Positions 33,559-42,639 are shown, numbered from the stretch's first letter. The stretch is DNA of 64,000 nucleotides from Arthrobacter sp. zg-Y919 (GCF_030142045.1 NZ_CP126242.1:1922001-1986000); one strand, 5' to 3'. Translations and numbers: made by a program. Notes: generated by a model from the sequence alone, not told the origin.

Positions 33559-33605
33559 GATGGGCGGCAACCGGCCCCTGGGAGCGGGGCCGGCTGCCGC
33601 CCATC
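33559..33605 (-). terminator. long hairpin after the surface-protein gene
   Basis: GATGGGCGGCA...TGCCGCCCATC (11 bp) with an inner GGCCCC/GGGGCC stem forms a very stable hairpin 38 nt past the surface-protein stop. There is no T-tract. It separates that gene from the erm leader unit. Confidence 0.65.
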
Positions 33606-33642
33606 TGCTTTCGAGACGCTCTTTCCGAAAGTGCGGCTGTTT

Positions 33643-34518
33643 CTATGATTCGTGAATGCCGCGGCGACGCGTGAAGTACACGCCGGCTGCACCAGCAACA
33701 AGAAGCCCTCCAGCACCCAGCAGGACAAGCGAGGTGCCGGACGCACCGGTGTCCACCAAGCCGGAGTTCGCGGGATTGGAGGCTGCTCCGGTCCGCATGC
33801 ACGGCGGTGTGGTGGTCACGGCCTGGATCAGGGTTACCCCGTATTCAGCCTCGGTCGAAGTGGGTGTCGGAGTCTCGGTGTGTGTCGGGGTGTGTGTCGG
33901 GGTATCCGTCGGAGTCCAGGTGTGCGTCGGCTTGCCCGTCTTCGTCGGCGACGCGGTATGCGACGGCTTGCCCGTCTTCGTCGGCGACGCGGTATGCGAC
34001 GGCTTGCCCGTTTTCGTCGGCGACGCGGTATGCGACGGCTTGCCCGTTTTCGTCGGCGACGCGGTATGCGACGGCTTGCCCGTTTTCGTCGGCGACGCGG
34101 TATGCGACGGCTTGCCCGTCTTCGTCGGCGACGCGGTATGCGACGGCTTGCCCGTCTTCGTCGGAGTCGGCGTGGCCGTGGAGGTTTCCGTCGGAGTCGG
34201 CGTGGCCGTCGTAGTTTCCGTGGGCGTCGACGTCGGTGTCGGCGTGGTCGAAGGAGTTTCAGTCGGCGTCTCTGTTGGGGTCGGAGTCGGGGTCATCCGG
34301 CACGTGGGCGTAGGCGTAGGGTCGGACACCGACAGGAGTACACCGGATTCCATCGGGGCCGCAGCGCCCAGCCGAAGAGAAGTGGCCGGAACGTGCGCTG
34401 CAGCCGTCGGGGCGGAGGCCAGGGATCCCACGAGGGTAAAAGCTGCCGCCAGGCTGCAGATCGAAGTGGTAGCTGTGGCATTTACAAGGCGTTTTTTCTG
34501 CATGCGGAGGACGTTCAC
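33643..34518 (-). CDS. repeat-rich surface protein with sortase-type C-terminus
   Basis: 291 aa with a signal peptide (~1-40, ending near PTAAAH). A Thr/Pro-rich stalk contains six-plus 12-residue TKTGKPSHTASP repeats (~120-200) flanked by TPTPT-type repeats. A short domain with two Cys (~residue 72 and in TTPPCMRTG) follows, then LVDTGASGT, a hydrophobic helix and a RRR tail. LxxTG-helix-basic tail is the sortase sorting signal; Val-Asp at the variable positions is close to the class E/LPXTG forms. It is probably a wall-anchored, possibly glycosylated stalk protein. The start is uncertain: GTG at 34518 or ATG at 34503, neither with a clear ribosome-binding site. Confidence 0.8.
   Translation of the reverse strand: MNVLRMQKKRLVNATATTSICSLAAAFTLVGSLASAPTAAAHVPATSLRLGAAAPMESGVLLSVSDPTPTPTCRMTPTPTPTETPTETPSTTPTPTSTPTETTTATPTPTETSTATPTPTKTGKPSHTASPTKTGKPSHTASPTKTGKPSHTASPTKTGKPSHTASPTKTGKPSHTASPTKTGKPSHTASPTKTGKPTHTWTPTDTPTHTPTHTETPTPTSTEAEYGVTLIQAVTTTPPCMRTGAASNPANSGLVDTGASGTSLVLLGAGGLLVAGAAGVYFTRRRGIHES
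33931..34164 (-). repeat. 36-bp tandem repeat encoding TKTGKPSHTASP units
   Basis: Six head-to-tail 36-bp units begin at 33931, 33967, 34003, 34039, 34075 and 34111, with a partial seventh at 34147. Differences are almost only silent C/T changes, so the array expanded recently. There are no spacers, so it is not a CRISPR array. Confidence 0.95.
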
Positions 34519-34633
34519 AGCCTGTTTTGTTCACCGCAAGCGTAATGGGGGCCTCCCCCGCCCCGACCTTCTCAGGAGCGCGGATACCCTCAGGTAATTT
34601 CATGCCGTGTCACAAGTACCCGTTCGGTGCTGG

Positions 34634-35050
34634 TCAGGTGTCTGCCATCCATTGGACCAGTTGAATGATCAGGCCGTTCGGATCACGGTACTGCGCAAAC
34701 CTCTCGCCCCAGGGCTCCGTCTCCGGGGGTGTGACCACGTCCACACCGCCGGCGAGGAACTGTTGATGGACTTCGTCGAGATTGTCCACCACGTGTACCA
34801 GCAGCAGGCCTTCACGGGCACGGCCGGCGACCTCGGGTGGCTGGAATGTCGCGAGGCCGGTGCGGAGGAAAACAAGGTTCGATCCCCCGCCGGGATGCCG
34901 GAGCGAGACAAAGCCGTCGCTTTCCATTTCCACGGCGTAACCCAGGTGCCTGATGAGGAAACCGGCCGAGGCTTCCGGAACGGGGACGTTCAGGGAGATT
35001 GCGAAAGAGGTTACTTTGATGTCCGTCAGGGTTCCTTTCTCATCCTTCAT
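34634..35050 (-). CDS. VOC-family (glyoxalase/bleomycin-resistance fold) protein
   Basis: A ~138-aa vicinal-oxygen-chelate protein with two beta-alpha-beta units: SFAISLNVPVPEASAGFLIRH... in the N-half and HVVDNLDEVHQQFLAGGVDVV...YRDPNGLIIQLVQW in the C-half. The last of these is typical of VOC metal-site strands. The substrate is unknown; relatives act on glyoxal-type adducts, aromatic diols or bind antibiotics. The ATG at 35050 overlaps the upstream reductase gene by 11 nt, suggesting one transcript. A longer reading starting within that gene is not supported. Confidence 0.82.
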   Translation of the reverse strand: MKDEKGTLTDIKVTSFAISLNVPVPEASAGFLIRHLGYAVEMESDGFVSLRHPGGGSNLVFLRTGLATFQPPEVAGRAREGLLLVHVVDNLDEVHQQFLAGGVDVVTPPETEPWGERFAQYRDPNGLIIQLVQWMADT

Positions 35051-35729
35051 GGCTGCGGGGCCGCCCCTCTTCCTCTTTGGCCAACTGGATATGCACGACA
35101 CTCCCACTGGGGGTTAGGTCGATGGGCCGGTAGGACGGGATGCGTCCATCCGGCCGGGCGAGGTCCTCCAACAGCCGCTCGCCGCTTCCCAGCAGGACCG
35201 GCACCATAACGAGGTGGATGCGGTCAATGAGTCCGGCGCGCAGGTACTGGCGGACGGTGTCTGCTCCACCGCCAACCAGCACATCCAGACCGTCGGCGGC
35301 CACCAGGGCACAATCCCTGGCTTCCCCGATCCCTCCGGTAATGAAGTGGAAGGTGGTGCCGCCGTCCATCTCCACGGAATCCCGCGGATGGTTCGTCAGG
35401 ACAAACACGGGGTGGTGGTATGGCGGATTCCCGCCCCACCACCCGTTCCACGCGTCGCTGCTTTCCCATGGACCGCGGACGGGGCCGAACATATTCCGTC
35501 CCATGATGGTGGCGCCGATTCCGTCGAAATGGCTGCGGACAAAAAGATCATTGATTCCTTCACCCGTCCCGTCCAAACCCTCACGTTCCGAAAAGGTGCG
35601 GGTGGCGATCATCCATTCATGGAGGCGTTCCCCTCCGGTTCCAAGCGGGTTGGACAGGCTCTGGTCCGGCCCGGCACTGTACCCGTCCAGGGACACTGAG
35701 AAGCCGCGGACATGCAGTTGCTGGTTCAT
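35040..35729 (-). CDS. RibD C-terminal / dihydrofolate-reductase-like protein
   Basis: A 229-aa NADPH-dependent reductase-fold protein: FSVSLDGYSAGP near the start, GATIMGRNMFGPVRGPW, PVFVLTNHPRDSVEMDGGTTFHFITGG, DVLVGGGADTVRQYLRAGLIDRIHLVMVPVLLG. These are family motifs of the 'dihydrofolate reductase family' proteins widespread in actinobacteria; the true substrate is not known. The ATG at 35729 has AAAGGAAG at good spacing. Co-transcribed with the VOC gene. Confidence 0.88.
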   Translation of the reverse strand: MNQQLHVRGFSVSLDGYSAGPDQSLSNPLGTGGERLHEWMIATRTFSEREGLDGTGEGINDLFVRSHFDGIGATIMGRNMFGPVRGPWESSDAWNGWWGGNPPYHHPVFVLTNHPRDSVEMDGGTTFHFITGGIGEARDCALVAADGLDVLVGGGADTVRQYLRAGLIDRIHLVMVPVLLGSGERLLEDLARPDGRIPSYRPIDLTPSGSVVHIQLAKEEEGRPRSHEG

Positions 35730-35895
35730 GGTGCTTCCTTTACCTGGGGGCTGGCCGCGGGTGCCGCATGGCCCGGAGCCGGGGCACTGCTGTGTCACTT
35801 CAGCCGCGTTGCTTCCGCTGCCTGGATCGGCAGGTTACGGTACGGGAATCCACGCCGTCACCGTATGGGCGCGCTGCGCCGCAGGGAGCCGAAAA

Positions 35896-36474
35896 ATGAT
35901 CGAGGTCCACCCGGCCACCGCCGACCGGTTCGGCGACGTGGCCGCCGTCCTGGCACCAAGGAACCCCGGGGCCCAGGCGTGCTGGTGCCTGAGTTACCGT
36001 CTGCCGACGCCGGAGTTCAGAGCGCTGGCTGGCCCCGATCAGCAGGCCCGGCTTCGCCGGTATGCGGAGGAGGGAACCCCTCCCGGCGTCGTCGCCTATA
36101 TCGACCATGAACCTGCGGGCTGGTGTTCGGTGAGCCCGCGCACCAGCTATCACAGGCTGCGGACCTCCCGCACCATCCCCACTGTCGATGAGGTACCGGT
36201 GTGGAGCATTGTGTGTCTGGTCATCCGGCCCCAGTTCCGCCGGCAGGGGCTGGCTCGGCACCTGCTCGAAGGCGCGGTCGACTATGCCCGTTCATCGGGA
36301 GCTCCGGCGCTGGAGGCCTACCCCATCGACGCCGACGGCGGCCGGATCAGTTCCTCTCTCGCTTATGTCGGCACTACCGGGCTGTTTGAAGCTGCCGGAT
36401 TCGAGCGGGTGGTGGAGACGGCGTCGAAATCCGGCGGGAAGACCCGGTGGCTGATGCGGAGAAGCCTGGCCTAG
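35896..36474 (+). CDS. GNAT-family N-acetyltransferase
   Basis: A 192-aa acetyltransferase. The acetyl-CoA pyrophosphate loop is seen in VIRPQFRRQGLARHLLEGAVDYA, preceded by the strand WSIVCLVI and followed by ALEAYPID and a C-terminal LFEAAGFERVVE. An unusual N-terminal ACWCLSYR segment places two cysteines close together. The substrate is unknown. The ATG at 35896 follows GGGAG; upstream reading would run antisense through the reductase gene. The stop overlaps the convergent dehydrogenase gene by 4 nt. Confidence 0.87.
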   Translation: MIEVHPATADRFGDVAAVLAPRNPGAQACWCLSYRLPTPEFRALAGPDQQARLRRYAEEGTPPGVVAYIDHEPAGWCSVSPRTSYHRLRTSRTIPTVDEVPVWSIVCLVIRPQFRRQGLARHLLEGAVDYARSSGAPALEAYPIDADGGRISSSLAYVGTTGLFEAAGFERVVETASKSGGKTRWLMRRSLA

Positions 36475-37613
36475 TCCACGTCCATCCGCAGAATCCGGTC
36501 GTCCTCCGGTGTTGGCTGCCCGCGGCCGTCAGTGTTGTTCGTCAGGATCCAGGCGCTGCCATCCGGAGCGTTGACGACGTCGCGCAGCCGCCCGTACTCA
36601 CCCGTCAGATACTCCGTGGAGGTGCCGAGGTCGCTGAGCGGCACCTCCACCAGCCGTTCCCCCCGCAGGTTGGCGATGAGGAGAGAGTTCCCCGCCACGG
36701 CGATGCCGCTCGGGCTGGCTGCACCCGGTGTCCACTGCTGAACCGGGTCCGTGAAGCCTTCCTCGCCGGCAATCCCTTCGACCTCCGGCCAGCCGTAGTT
36801 CCCGCCGGCCTCGATGACGTTGAGCTCGTCCCAGGTGTTCTGTCCGAACTCGCTCGCGTAGAGGGTGCCGTTACTGTCCCAGGCGATGCCCTGCGGATTG
36901 CGGTGCCCGTAGCTGTAGACCAGAGTTCCGGGGAACGGGTTGTCCGGGGGCTCGGCGCCGTCCGGCGTCATCCGCAGGATCTTGCCGGAGAGCGACTCCA
37001 GGTCCTGGGCGCTGTCCCGGTTCCCGGCGTCGCCCGTGGTGGCGTAAAGCAGGCCGTCGGGGCCGAACGCAATGCGGCCTCCGTTGTGGACCGGGCCAGC
37101 GGGGATCCCGTCGAGGATGGTTTCCGCTTCGCCCAGTTCCAAAGACCCGGGTTCGCCGGTGATCGAGCGGCGCTCGATCCGGTTCTCGCCGCCCGCAGTC
37201 AGATAGGTATACAGGTAGCCGTCCTGGACGGCGATGCCGAGAAGCCCGCCCTCTCCCCTGCCGGCTGCGCCATCGATGGTGCCGATCCCGCGCGCGTTGC
37301 CGCCGGCGTCGAGCTCCAAAACGCGGGCCGAGTCCCGCTCACTGACCAGTGGGGTGCCCTCGTGGAACGCGATGGACCATGGGGCGTCGAGCCCGGTGGC
37401 GAGGACTTCCGGGACAGCGGCCCCGACAGACACCATGGACTGTGGGGGTGAGACGGAAATCGGAGGTTCCGGTCCCGGCCTGTCTGCGCTGCAGCCAGCA
37501 ACCGCAGCCAGCGCGACGGCGACAGCTGAGAGACCGGCCGACCGGCGTCGTGCCCTGTCGCATGACCGGACCGTGCCCGCGGCCCAGCCGATATCTATAC
37601 CCTCAGTCCTCAT
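36471..37613 (-). CDS. lipoprotein PQQ-dependent sugar dehydrogenase (GSDH/sorbosone type)
   Basis: A 380-aa beta-propeller oxidoreductase of the glucose/sorbosone dehydrogenase family. It is exported as a lipoprotein (hydrophobic AVALAAVAGC, Cys41). Blade motifs are seen: LDAPWSIAFH, GGLLGIAV, VHNGGRIAFGPDGLLYATTGDAGN, YGHRNPQGIAWD, ASEFGQNTWDELNVIEAGGNYGW. The HN and GHRNPQG segments match the catalytic/PQQ-binding region of soluble glucose dehydrogenase. No PQQ synthesis gene is in the window, so activity may depend on imported cofactor. The ATG at 37613 is preceded by GGAAAGGA. Confidence 0.9.
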   Translation of the reverse strand: MRTEGIDIGWAAGTVRSCDRARRRSAGLSAVAVALAAVAGCSADRPGPEPPISVSPPQSMVSVGAAVPEVLATGLDAPWSIAFHEGTPLVSERDSARVLELDAGGNARGIGTIDGAAGRGEGGLLGIAVQDGYLYTYLTAGGENRIERRSITGEPGSLELGEAETILDGIPAGPVHNGGRIAFGPDGLLYATTGDAGNRDSAQDLESLSGKILRMTPDGAEPPDNPFPGTLVYSYGHRNPQGIAWDSNGTLYASEFGQNTWDELNVIEAGGNYGWPEVEGIAGEEGFTDPVQQWTPGAASPSGIAVAGNSLLIANLRGERLVEVPLSDLGTSTEYLTGEYGRLRDVVNAPDGSAWILTNNTDGRGQPTPEDDRILRMDVD

Positions 37614-37783
37614 GGAGTCCTTTCCTGCCGGGGCCCTCATGCCAATTCGAGGGACGAGGCTAACAGGGCCGGACCCTGGAGTCAGCCCCTTGACCTCCGG
37701 GCGGGCGGGCGGCCAAGCTCGATTGCAAGGACAGTTCCGCTTTCAAGCCCCACCAGGCCTTGCAATGGAATCCGGGAGAACGC

Positions 37784-38305
37784 ATGGAGATCCTCTTTGT
37801 CCATGGGGCCGGTGGCTGGGAGGACGACCAGCCTCTGGCCGAAGAGCTGCATGTGCACCTTGGCGTGCCGGTCTCGGCGCCGCGCTTCCCCGATGAGGAC
37901 ATGTCGGCAGCAGCTTGGCGGAGCGAGCTTGAACGGCAGCTAAGCGGTCTCGGGCCTGAACTGGTGATCGTCGGCCATTCCTTCGGGGCCTCGATGGCGC
38001 TGCTGCACCTGACCGAGGAATTTACGGGTTCTCCCCCACAGGGGCTGGCCCTCCTGGCCATGCCTTTCTGGGGTTCGGAGGGCTGGCAGGCGGAGTACTC
38101 CCTGCCCGCCGACGCGGAACTGCCAACGGGCTTCCCTGTCTGGCTCCACCATTGCCGCGACGACGACGTCGTCCCCTTCGATCATCTGGACCGGCACGCG
38201 GCGCGGCTGCCGCAGGCCCAGGTCCGCCGCCACGGGTCGGGCGGGCACCAGTTCGAGGGACGGATGGCGGCAGTCGCCGAGGATGTGTCGGCGGTCAACG
38301 GCTAA
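37784..38305 (+). CDS. small alpha/beta-hydrolase, RBBP9/YdeN family
   Basis: A 173-aa serine hydrolase with FVHGAGG, nucleophile GHSFGAS and late acid/His pair (CRDDDVVPFDH and GGHQFEG). The family is small cytosolic hydrolases with poorly known substrates. GGGAG lies 5 nt before the ATG at 37784. It is convergent with the large regulator gene, 16 nt apart. Confidence 0.85.
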   Translation: MEILFVHGAGGWEDDQPLAEELHVHLGVPVSAPRFPDEDMSAAAWRSELERQLSGLGPELVIVGHSFGASMALLHLTEEFTGSPPQGLALLAMPFWGSEGWQAEYSLPADAELPTGFPVWLHHCRDDDVVPFDHLDRHAARLPQAQVRRHGSGGHQFEGRMAAVAEDVSAVNG

Positions 38306-38321
38306 TCGCCAGGCACGGCTC

Positions 38322-41048
38322 TCAGCGAAGGGACAGCTCGCGGAGCTGGCGGCGCGAGGTGACGCCCATCTTGCGGAAGATGTTGCGGAGGTGGGCATCA
38401 ATCGTGCGTGGGCTGAGAAAGAGCTCCGTGGCCACTTCGCGGGAGGTTGCACCGGTGGCCACCAGCCGGGCGATGTGCATCTCGTGGGCGGTGAGGGAAT
38501 CGGCCGGCTGGGCGCTTCGCTTGCGGGGGTGCTCACCGGTGGCACGCAGTTCCCGGGCGGCGCGGGCGGCGAACGCCTCTGCGCCCATATCCAACAGCAT
38601 CCCGTGTGCGGTGCGGAGCTGTTCGCGGGCGTCCTGGCGACGGCCCTCGCGGCGGAGCCACTCGCCGTAGACGAGGTGGGTGCGGGCGAGGTGGGCGGCC
38701 ATCCGGCAGCGTCCGAGCTGCTCTATGGCTTCACGGTAGCTTTCCTCTGCCTTCGGCCCGGCACTGGTCAGGGCACGTGCACGTGCCGCCAGCCCGAGCC
38801 CCCAAGGGGTGCCGCTGGCGAGGGCCCGTGTGCTGAGCTGCTCCAGCGCTTCGGCCGCGCTATCCTGCCGGCCGGAACGGCAGGCCGCTTCGATGAATTC
38901 GGAGTGGGCCATGTTGTTGAACCGCCACGCTTCGGAGTCGTAGGCCCGTTTCCCAGCGGCATAGGCCGCAGGGTAATCACCGAGACCGTTGTGCAGCACG
39001 GACATGGCGTACTGCGTCAAGGATTCTTCGGTGCCGTGCGCTGGTCCGGCGGCCTTCCGGACAATGGCCGCGTGGGCCTCGGCGGTCTCGGTTGGATGGC
39101 CGCGCCAAGCGGAGAGGACGAGCTGGGCGTGGAGCAAAGGCACAGCCCCGGTCGCCGCCGCGGATGCATTCTGCTCGGCGGCCCGGGCGATCTCACCGGA
39201 GAGGACCAGCATGATGGACTGGCCAAGAAGCGCGGCAGGGAGCGTGGCCAGAGCGCCGGCCTCCCTCGTCACTCGGACATTGCGGATGGCCAACGAGCGA
39301 AGTGACTCGTCGTCGAACACTGACATCGCAGTTCGGATGGCGAGCCACCCCCAGCGGCAGCCGTTGGCGCCGTCCACCGTGTCAGCGTCCGGCTCATGAA
39401 CGAAGGCCTCCAACGCCCTCCGCCGCCCGGGCACGCCGGCCGCGTACCCCTGCGTGAACGTTTCAACCAACCCATCGAGCAACAGATCCACCGGCCTCTG
39501 CGGCCATGTAGGAGTGGGCGCCGCCCGGGCGGCCTCGGCAACTTCCGGTATGCTGCGGCCCCGGACGAAGTTGCCGGTGACAATCGCCGCTTCGAGCGCA
39601 TGAAGATAGGTCTCGCGGGACAGCGCCGCATCCTGCGGGGCGAGGCTCCTGGCTGCGTGCAGCAGCATTCCCCCGCCGATACTGTCCCGGACGAGATGAA
39701 ACGCGATCCGGGCACGCAGCAGTTCGAGGCGCGCCTGCTGCAAGGGATCGAGCGGACCGGCCGCAGCGATCTTCAGCAGCTCCGAGGCGTCCGCACCAGC
39801 CTCGTGCTTGTCCTGCGCGGCCTCCAGCGCCCGGCTCGCGCGGGCGGCAGGGTCAGGGGTCAGTCTGGCCGCATGCTCCATGAATGCCGCCGCGGCGGCA
39901 ACCCCGCCGCGGGCACGCGCCCGGTCTGCTGACCGCACCAGCCCAGCGGCGGCGTCCTCGTCGGTGCCCAGCACGGCCTGAGCCCGGTGCCAGGCGCGGC
40001 GGTCGGGGTCGACGTCCGGATCGATGGCAGCGGCCAGCGCGTCGTGCGCACGGCGACGCTCCAGCGGGACGGCGGACCGAAGCACAGCCGAACGCACCAG
40101 CGGATGGCGGAACCTCACCCGTGTATCAATCTCCAGGAGTCCGGCGGCCTCTGCGGGCGCGGCAGACTCGCCGGCGATCCCCAGGTGCGCGGCCGCACGC
40201 CACAGCAGCGCCACCTCGCCGGTAGGATCGGCCGCGGCAACCAGCAGCAATAGTCGAGTAGGTGCCGGCAGGCTGTCCGCGCGGCGCCGAAAGGTGTCCT
40301 CGATGCGGTGCGTGATGCCCGGCACCGGCTCGAATCCGCCGACCACCCACGCCGCCGGCGCGCTTCGGGCCAGCTCCAGCAGCGCGAGAGGGTTCCCGTG
40401 CGCCTCTGCGACGACATGCTCACGCATCCCGTCGTCCAGGGGTACGTAGTCGGCTGCTGCCAGCAGCTCCCGCGCGTCGGCCTCGTCGAGCCCACCCAAG
40501 CGTACAACGGGTATGCCGTCGAACCCGCGCACATCGCGGTCGGTGGGATCCCGCAGGGTGAACACCAGTGCCATCGGCTCGGCGGCGACCCGTCGTGCCA
40601 CAAATGTGAGGACCTGAGCCGACGCCTCGTCCAGCCACTGCGCATCGTCAACGAGGCACAGAAGGGGTCCTTCCTCAGCGGCCTCGGCCAGCAGGTTGAG
40701 AGTGGCCAGCCCAATCAGGAACCGATCCGGCACTGCACCGCTTTGCTGCCCGAACGCCACACCCAGAGCGGTCTGCTGCGGCTCGGGCAGGGCACCCATG
40801 CGGTCCAGCAGGGGTGCGCACAACTGATGCAGGCCACCAAAAGCGAACTGTGTTTCGCACTCCACCCCGACCGAGGACACCACCCGGAACCCCGAGGCAT
40901 CAGCCCTGCCGCGGGCGTACTCGAGCAGCGCCGTCTTACCGATACCGGCTTCCCCATGCACAACGAGTGCCCCGCTCAGTCCCGCCCGCGCCTGCGAGAG
41001 AAGGTCATCGACCGCTGCGCGCTCCGCGGCTCGGCCCAGAAAGTCCAC
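38322..41048 (-). CDS. large LuxR-family ATPase transcriptional regulator (LAL/MalT type)
   Basis: A 908-aa regulator with an N-terminal AAA/STAND ATPase (Walker A GEAGIGKTALL at ~32-42, Walker B LLCLVDDAQWLDE). A long helical TPR-like middle follows (~350-820), then a C-terminal LuxR helix-turn-helix (TAHEMHIARLVATGATSREVATELFLSP, RNIFRKMGV). Such proteins sense ligands and activate nearby operons. The GTG at 41048 has AAGGGAG 8 nt upstream and gives the usual VDFLGRAAE start; ~80 residues of a longer frame upstream look non-coding. The target may be the divergent membrane genes at 41.3 kb (inference). The ~275 nt between them has no gene. Confidence 0.9.
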   Translation of the reverse strand: MDFLGRAAERAAVDDLLSQARAGLSGALVVHGEAGIGKTALLEYARGRADASGFRVVSSVGVECETQFAFGGLHQLCAPLLDRMGALPEPQQTALGVAFGQQSGAVPDRFLIGLATLNLLAEAAEEGPLLCLVDDAQWLDEASAQVLTFVARRVAAEPMALVFTLRDPTDRDVRGFDGIPVVRLGGLDEADARELLAAADYVPLDDGMREHVVAEAHGNPLALLELARSAPAAWVVGGFEPVPGITHRIEDTFRRRADSLPAPTRLLLLVAAADPTGEVALLWRAAAHLGIAGESAAPAEAAGLLEIDTRVRFRHPLVRSAVLRSAVPLERRRAHDALAAAIDPDVDPDRRAWHRAQAVLGTDEDAAAGLVRSADRARARGGVAAAAAFMEHAARLTPDPAARASRALEAAQDKHEAGADASELLKIAAAGPLDPLQQARLELLRARIAFHLVRDSIGGGMLLHAARSLAPQDAALSRETYLHALEAAIVTGNFVRGRSIPEVAEAARAAPTPTWPQRPVDLLLDGLVETFTQGYAAGVPGRRRALEAFVHEPDADTVDGANGCRWGWLAIRTAMSVFDDESLRSLAIRNVRVTREAGALATLPAALLGQSIMLVLSGEIARAAEQNASAAATGAVPLLHAQLVLSAWRGHPTETAEAHAAIVRKAAGPAHGTEESLTQYAMSVLHNGLGDYPAAYAAGKRAYDSEAWRFNNMAHSEFIEAACRSGRQDSAAEALEQLSTRALASGTPWGLGLAARARALTSAGPKAEESYREAIEQLGRCRMAAHLARTHLVYGEWLRREGRRQDAREQLRTAHGMLLDMGAEAFAARAARELRATGEHPRKRSAQPADSLTAHEMHIARLVATGATSREVATELFLSPRTIDAHLRNIFRKMGVTSRRQLRELSLR

Positions 41049-41323
41049 CAGTGTCGCTCCCTTCACAGTATGACGGCACCCTATTAGACAACTTTCACCT
41101 ACGCAACGAAGTAGCTCCGCCCCAGCGGGTAGGCAGGAACCGGCGGAAAGGCAGGGGCTTCCACCGACGCGAAGGCACCGCCACCGGTGCCAATCTGAAG
41201 GCACGCCTGCAGGTGCAGGCAAAGCAGTACGGTCCAGCCCAGACCGGAGAACACGGTTTCTGCTGGGGACAGTTTCGCAAATCGCACGCACCCACGACCC
41301 ACACTAGAAAGAGGCCCCGAGCC

Positions 41324-41908
41324 ATGAACCCCATTCAAGAACTGATCATCAACTTCCAGGAACTTGCGGCCCAAGTGCCCGAGATCATCCGGCCCCTCAT
41401 CGTGATGCTCGCCGGGGCTGTCCCCTTCATCGAGACTGAAGGCGCCTCCATTATCGGCATCCTCGGCGGCCTTCACCCTATCGTTGCCGGCATCGCCGGC
41501 GCGGTCGGCAATTTCCTGAGCGTTGTGCTCGTGGTGCTCTTCACATCGCGGGCCCGCACGGCCGTCACTAACCAGAAGAAAGGAGGCGTCGCGGCGGCTC
41601 GGAGCATGGAGCGCGTGCCGGCAGGTCTGGGTTACGAGGGTGCTGCTGCGATAGAAGAGACGGCGCCGGCCAAGCCTGTATCTAAGGGGCGCCAGCGCTT
41701 CATGAAGTGGCTCGTCCGCTTCGGTGTCCCCGGGGCAAGCATCCTCGGTCCCCTTGCAATTCCGACCCAGTTCACATCCGTCATCCTCGTCGCCAGCGGA
41801 ACCCCCCGTGGCTGGGTGCTGCTCTGGCAAGGGGTGGCGATCGTCCTGTGGTCGGCTGTGGCCACAGTGTCGTTCTGGGCCGCCCTCACCTTCGTCGTCG
41901 GGGTCTGA
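41324..41908 (+). CDS. putative small multidrug export-like (PF06695 type) membrane protein
   Basis: 194 aa with 4 hydrophobic segments: ~24-45 (PLIVMLAGAVPFIETEGAS), ~47-75 (IGILGGLHPIVAGIAGAVGNFLSVVLVVL), ~135-155 (FGVPGASILGPLAIPTQFTS) and ~160-192. The re-entrant-looking VPFIETEGAS and GxxxLGPLAIPTQ pair resembles the Sm_multidrug_ex/DedA-like fold. Transport activity is not demonstrated for most members. The ATG at 41324 has GAGG upstream. It lies divergent to the LuxR-family regulator and ahead of another membrane gene. Confidence 0.65.
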   Translation: MNPIQELIINFQELAAQVPEIIRPLIVMLAGAVPFIETEGASIIGILGGLHPIVAGIAGAVGNFLSVVLVVLFTSRARTAVTNQKKGGVAAARSMERVPAGLGYEGAAAIEETAPAKPVSKGRQRFMKWLVRFGVPGASILGPLAIPTQFTSVILVASGTPRGWVLLWQGVAIVLWSAVATVSFWAALTFVVGV

Positions 41909-41997
41909 GTCACATGAAAGTACGGATCGACGATCCATCGGAGGAACGTAGCCGCGCTGGCAGGGCTGCTCCAAAGAAGCGATTCCGGGAGGAAAAA

Positions 41998-42639
41998 GTG
42001 ACACCCAAACAAACGCTGGAACCCGGAGACGGCCATAGGCTTCCGCGCTATCGATGGTGGCAGCTCTTCTCGCGTTCCCTCTTCCATCTGCATCTCACGG
42101 GCGAGGACGGTGCACCGGAGACCTGGTCAGTAGACGTCCGGCACGGGGGCGATTCGGACGGCGAAGTGCGCGCGCAGCTTTACCTCGACGGGGTCAACCA
42201 GGCCGGATCGAAACTTCCGGCAGTGTTCGCAGTGCCGGGTGGGGCCATCGAGGTCGAGGTCAGCATCTTCGGGCTCAGGCGCAGCCACTACGTGAGGCAC
42301 GACGGGTCCGAGCGGCAACTTGTGCCCGATCCCGCCTCGGGCGAAGGACTGCGCGCCCACCTGGAACGAACCAACCCTGCGCTGAGCCGCACCGTTGGTA
42401 TCGTTTCGGCCAGCGTACTCGTGGTCGCGCTCGTGCTCGGCGTTCCGCAGATCATCGAGCAGATCATGCAGCTTCCGCCCATCGCGGAGAGCATCGGCAC
42501 GTTCTCCAGCCCGTTCCAGCTTCCGGCAGCCGCGAACTTCACGCTGCTGCTGGCAACGCTGGCAGCGAGCACCGAGCGCGCACTCCGGCTGCGCTACAAC
42601 TGGGTCCTCGACGGCGGCTTCCTTGAGGGTGGTGACTAG
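41998..42639 (+). CDS. hypothetical membrane protein with N-terminal soluble domain
   Basis: About 213 aa (GTG at 41998, with GGGAGG 5 nt upstream; an ATG at 41914 without ribosome-binding site would add 28 charged residues). The N-terminal ~120 residues look like a soluble beta-rich domain (RSLFHLHLTGEDGAPETWSVDVRHGGD...VEVSIFGLRR). Two hydrophobic segments follow (~140-162 and ~182-200). I do not recognise the family. It probably shares a transcript with the preceding membrane gene. Confidence 0.65.
   Translation: MTPKQTLEPGDGHRLPRYRWWQLFSRSLFHLHLTGEDGAPETWSVDVRHGGDSDGEVRAQLYLDGVNQAGSKLPAVFAVPGGAIEVEVSIFGLRRSHYVRHDGSERQLVPDPASGEGLRAHLERTNPALSRTVGIVSASVLVVALVLGVPQIIEQIMQLPPIAESIGTFSSPFQLPAAANFTLLLATLAASTERALRLRYNWVLDGGFLEGGD

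Noticed and set aside
32777..33655. 292-codon plus-strand ORF opposite erm and its leader
   Set aside because: Ser/Arg/Pro-rich composition typical of a shadow frame; erm has the conserved motifs.
33931..34164. CRISPR array
   Set aside because: The 36-bp units are directly adjacent with no unique spacers and encode a regular protein repeat; no cas genes nearby.
33652..34597. Plus-strand Arg-rich and Val-rich repeat ORFs
   Set aside because: They are antisense readings of the 36-bp repeats in the surface-protein gene and have no ribosome-binding site or recognisable domain.
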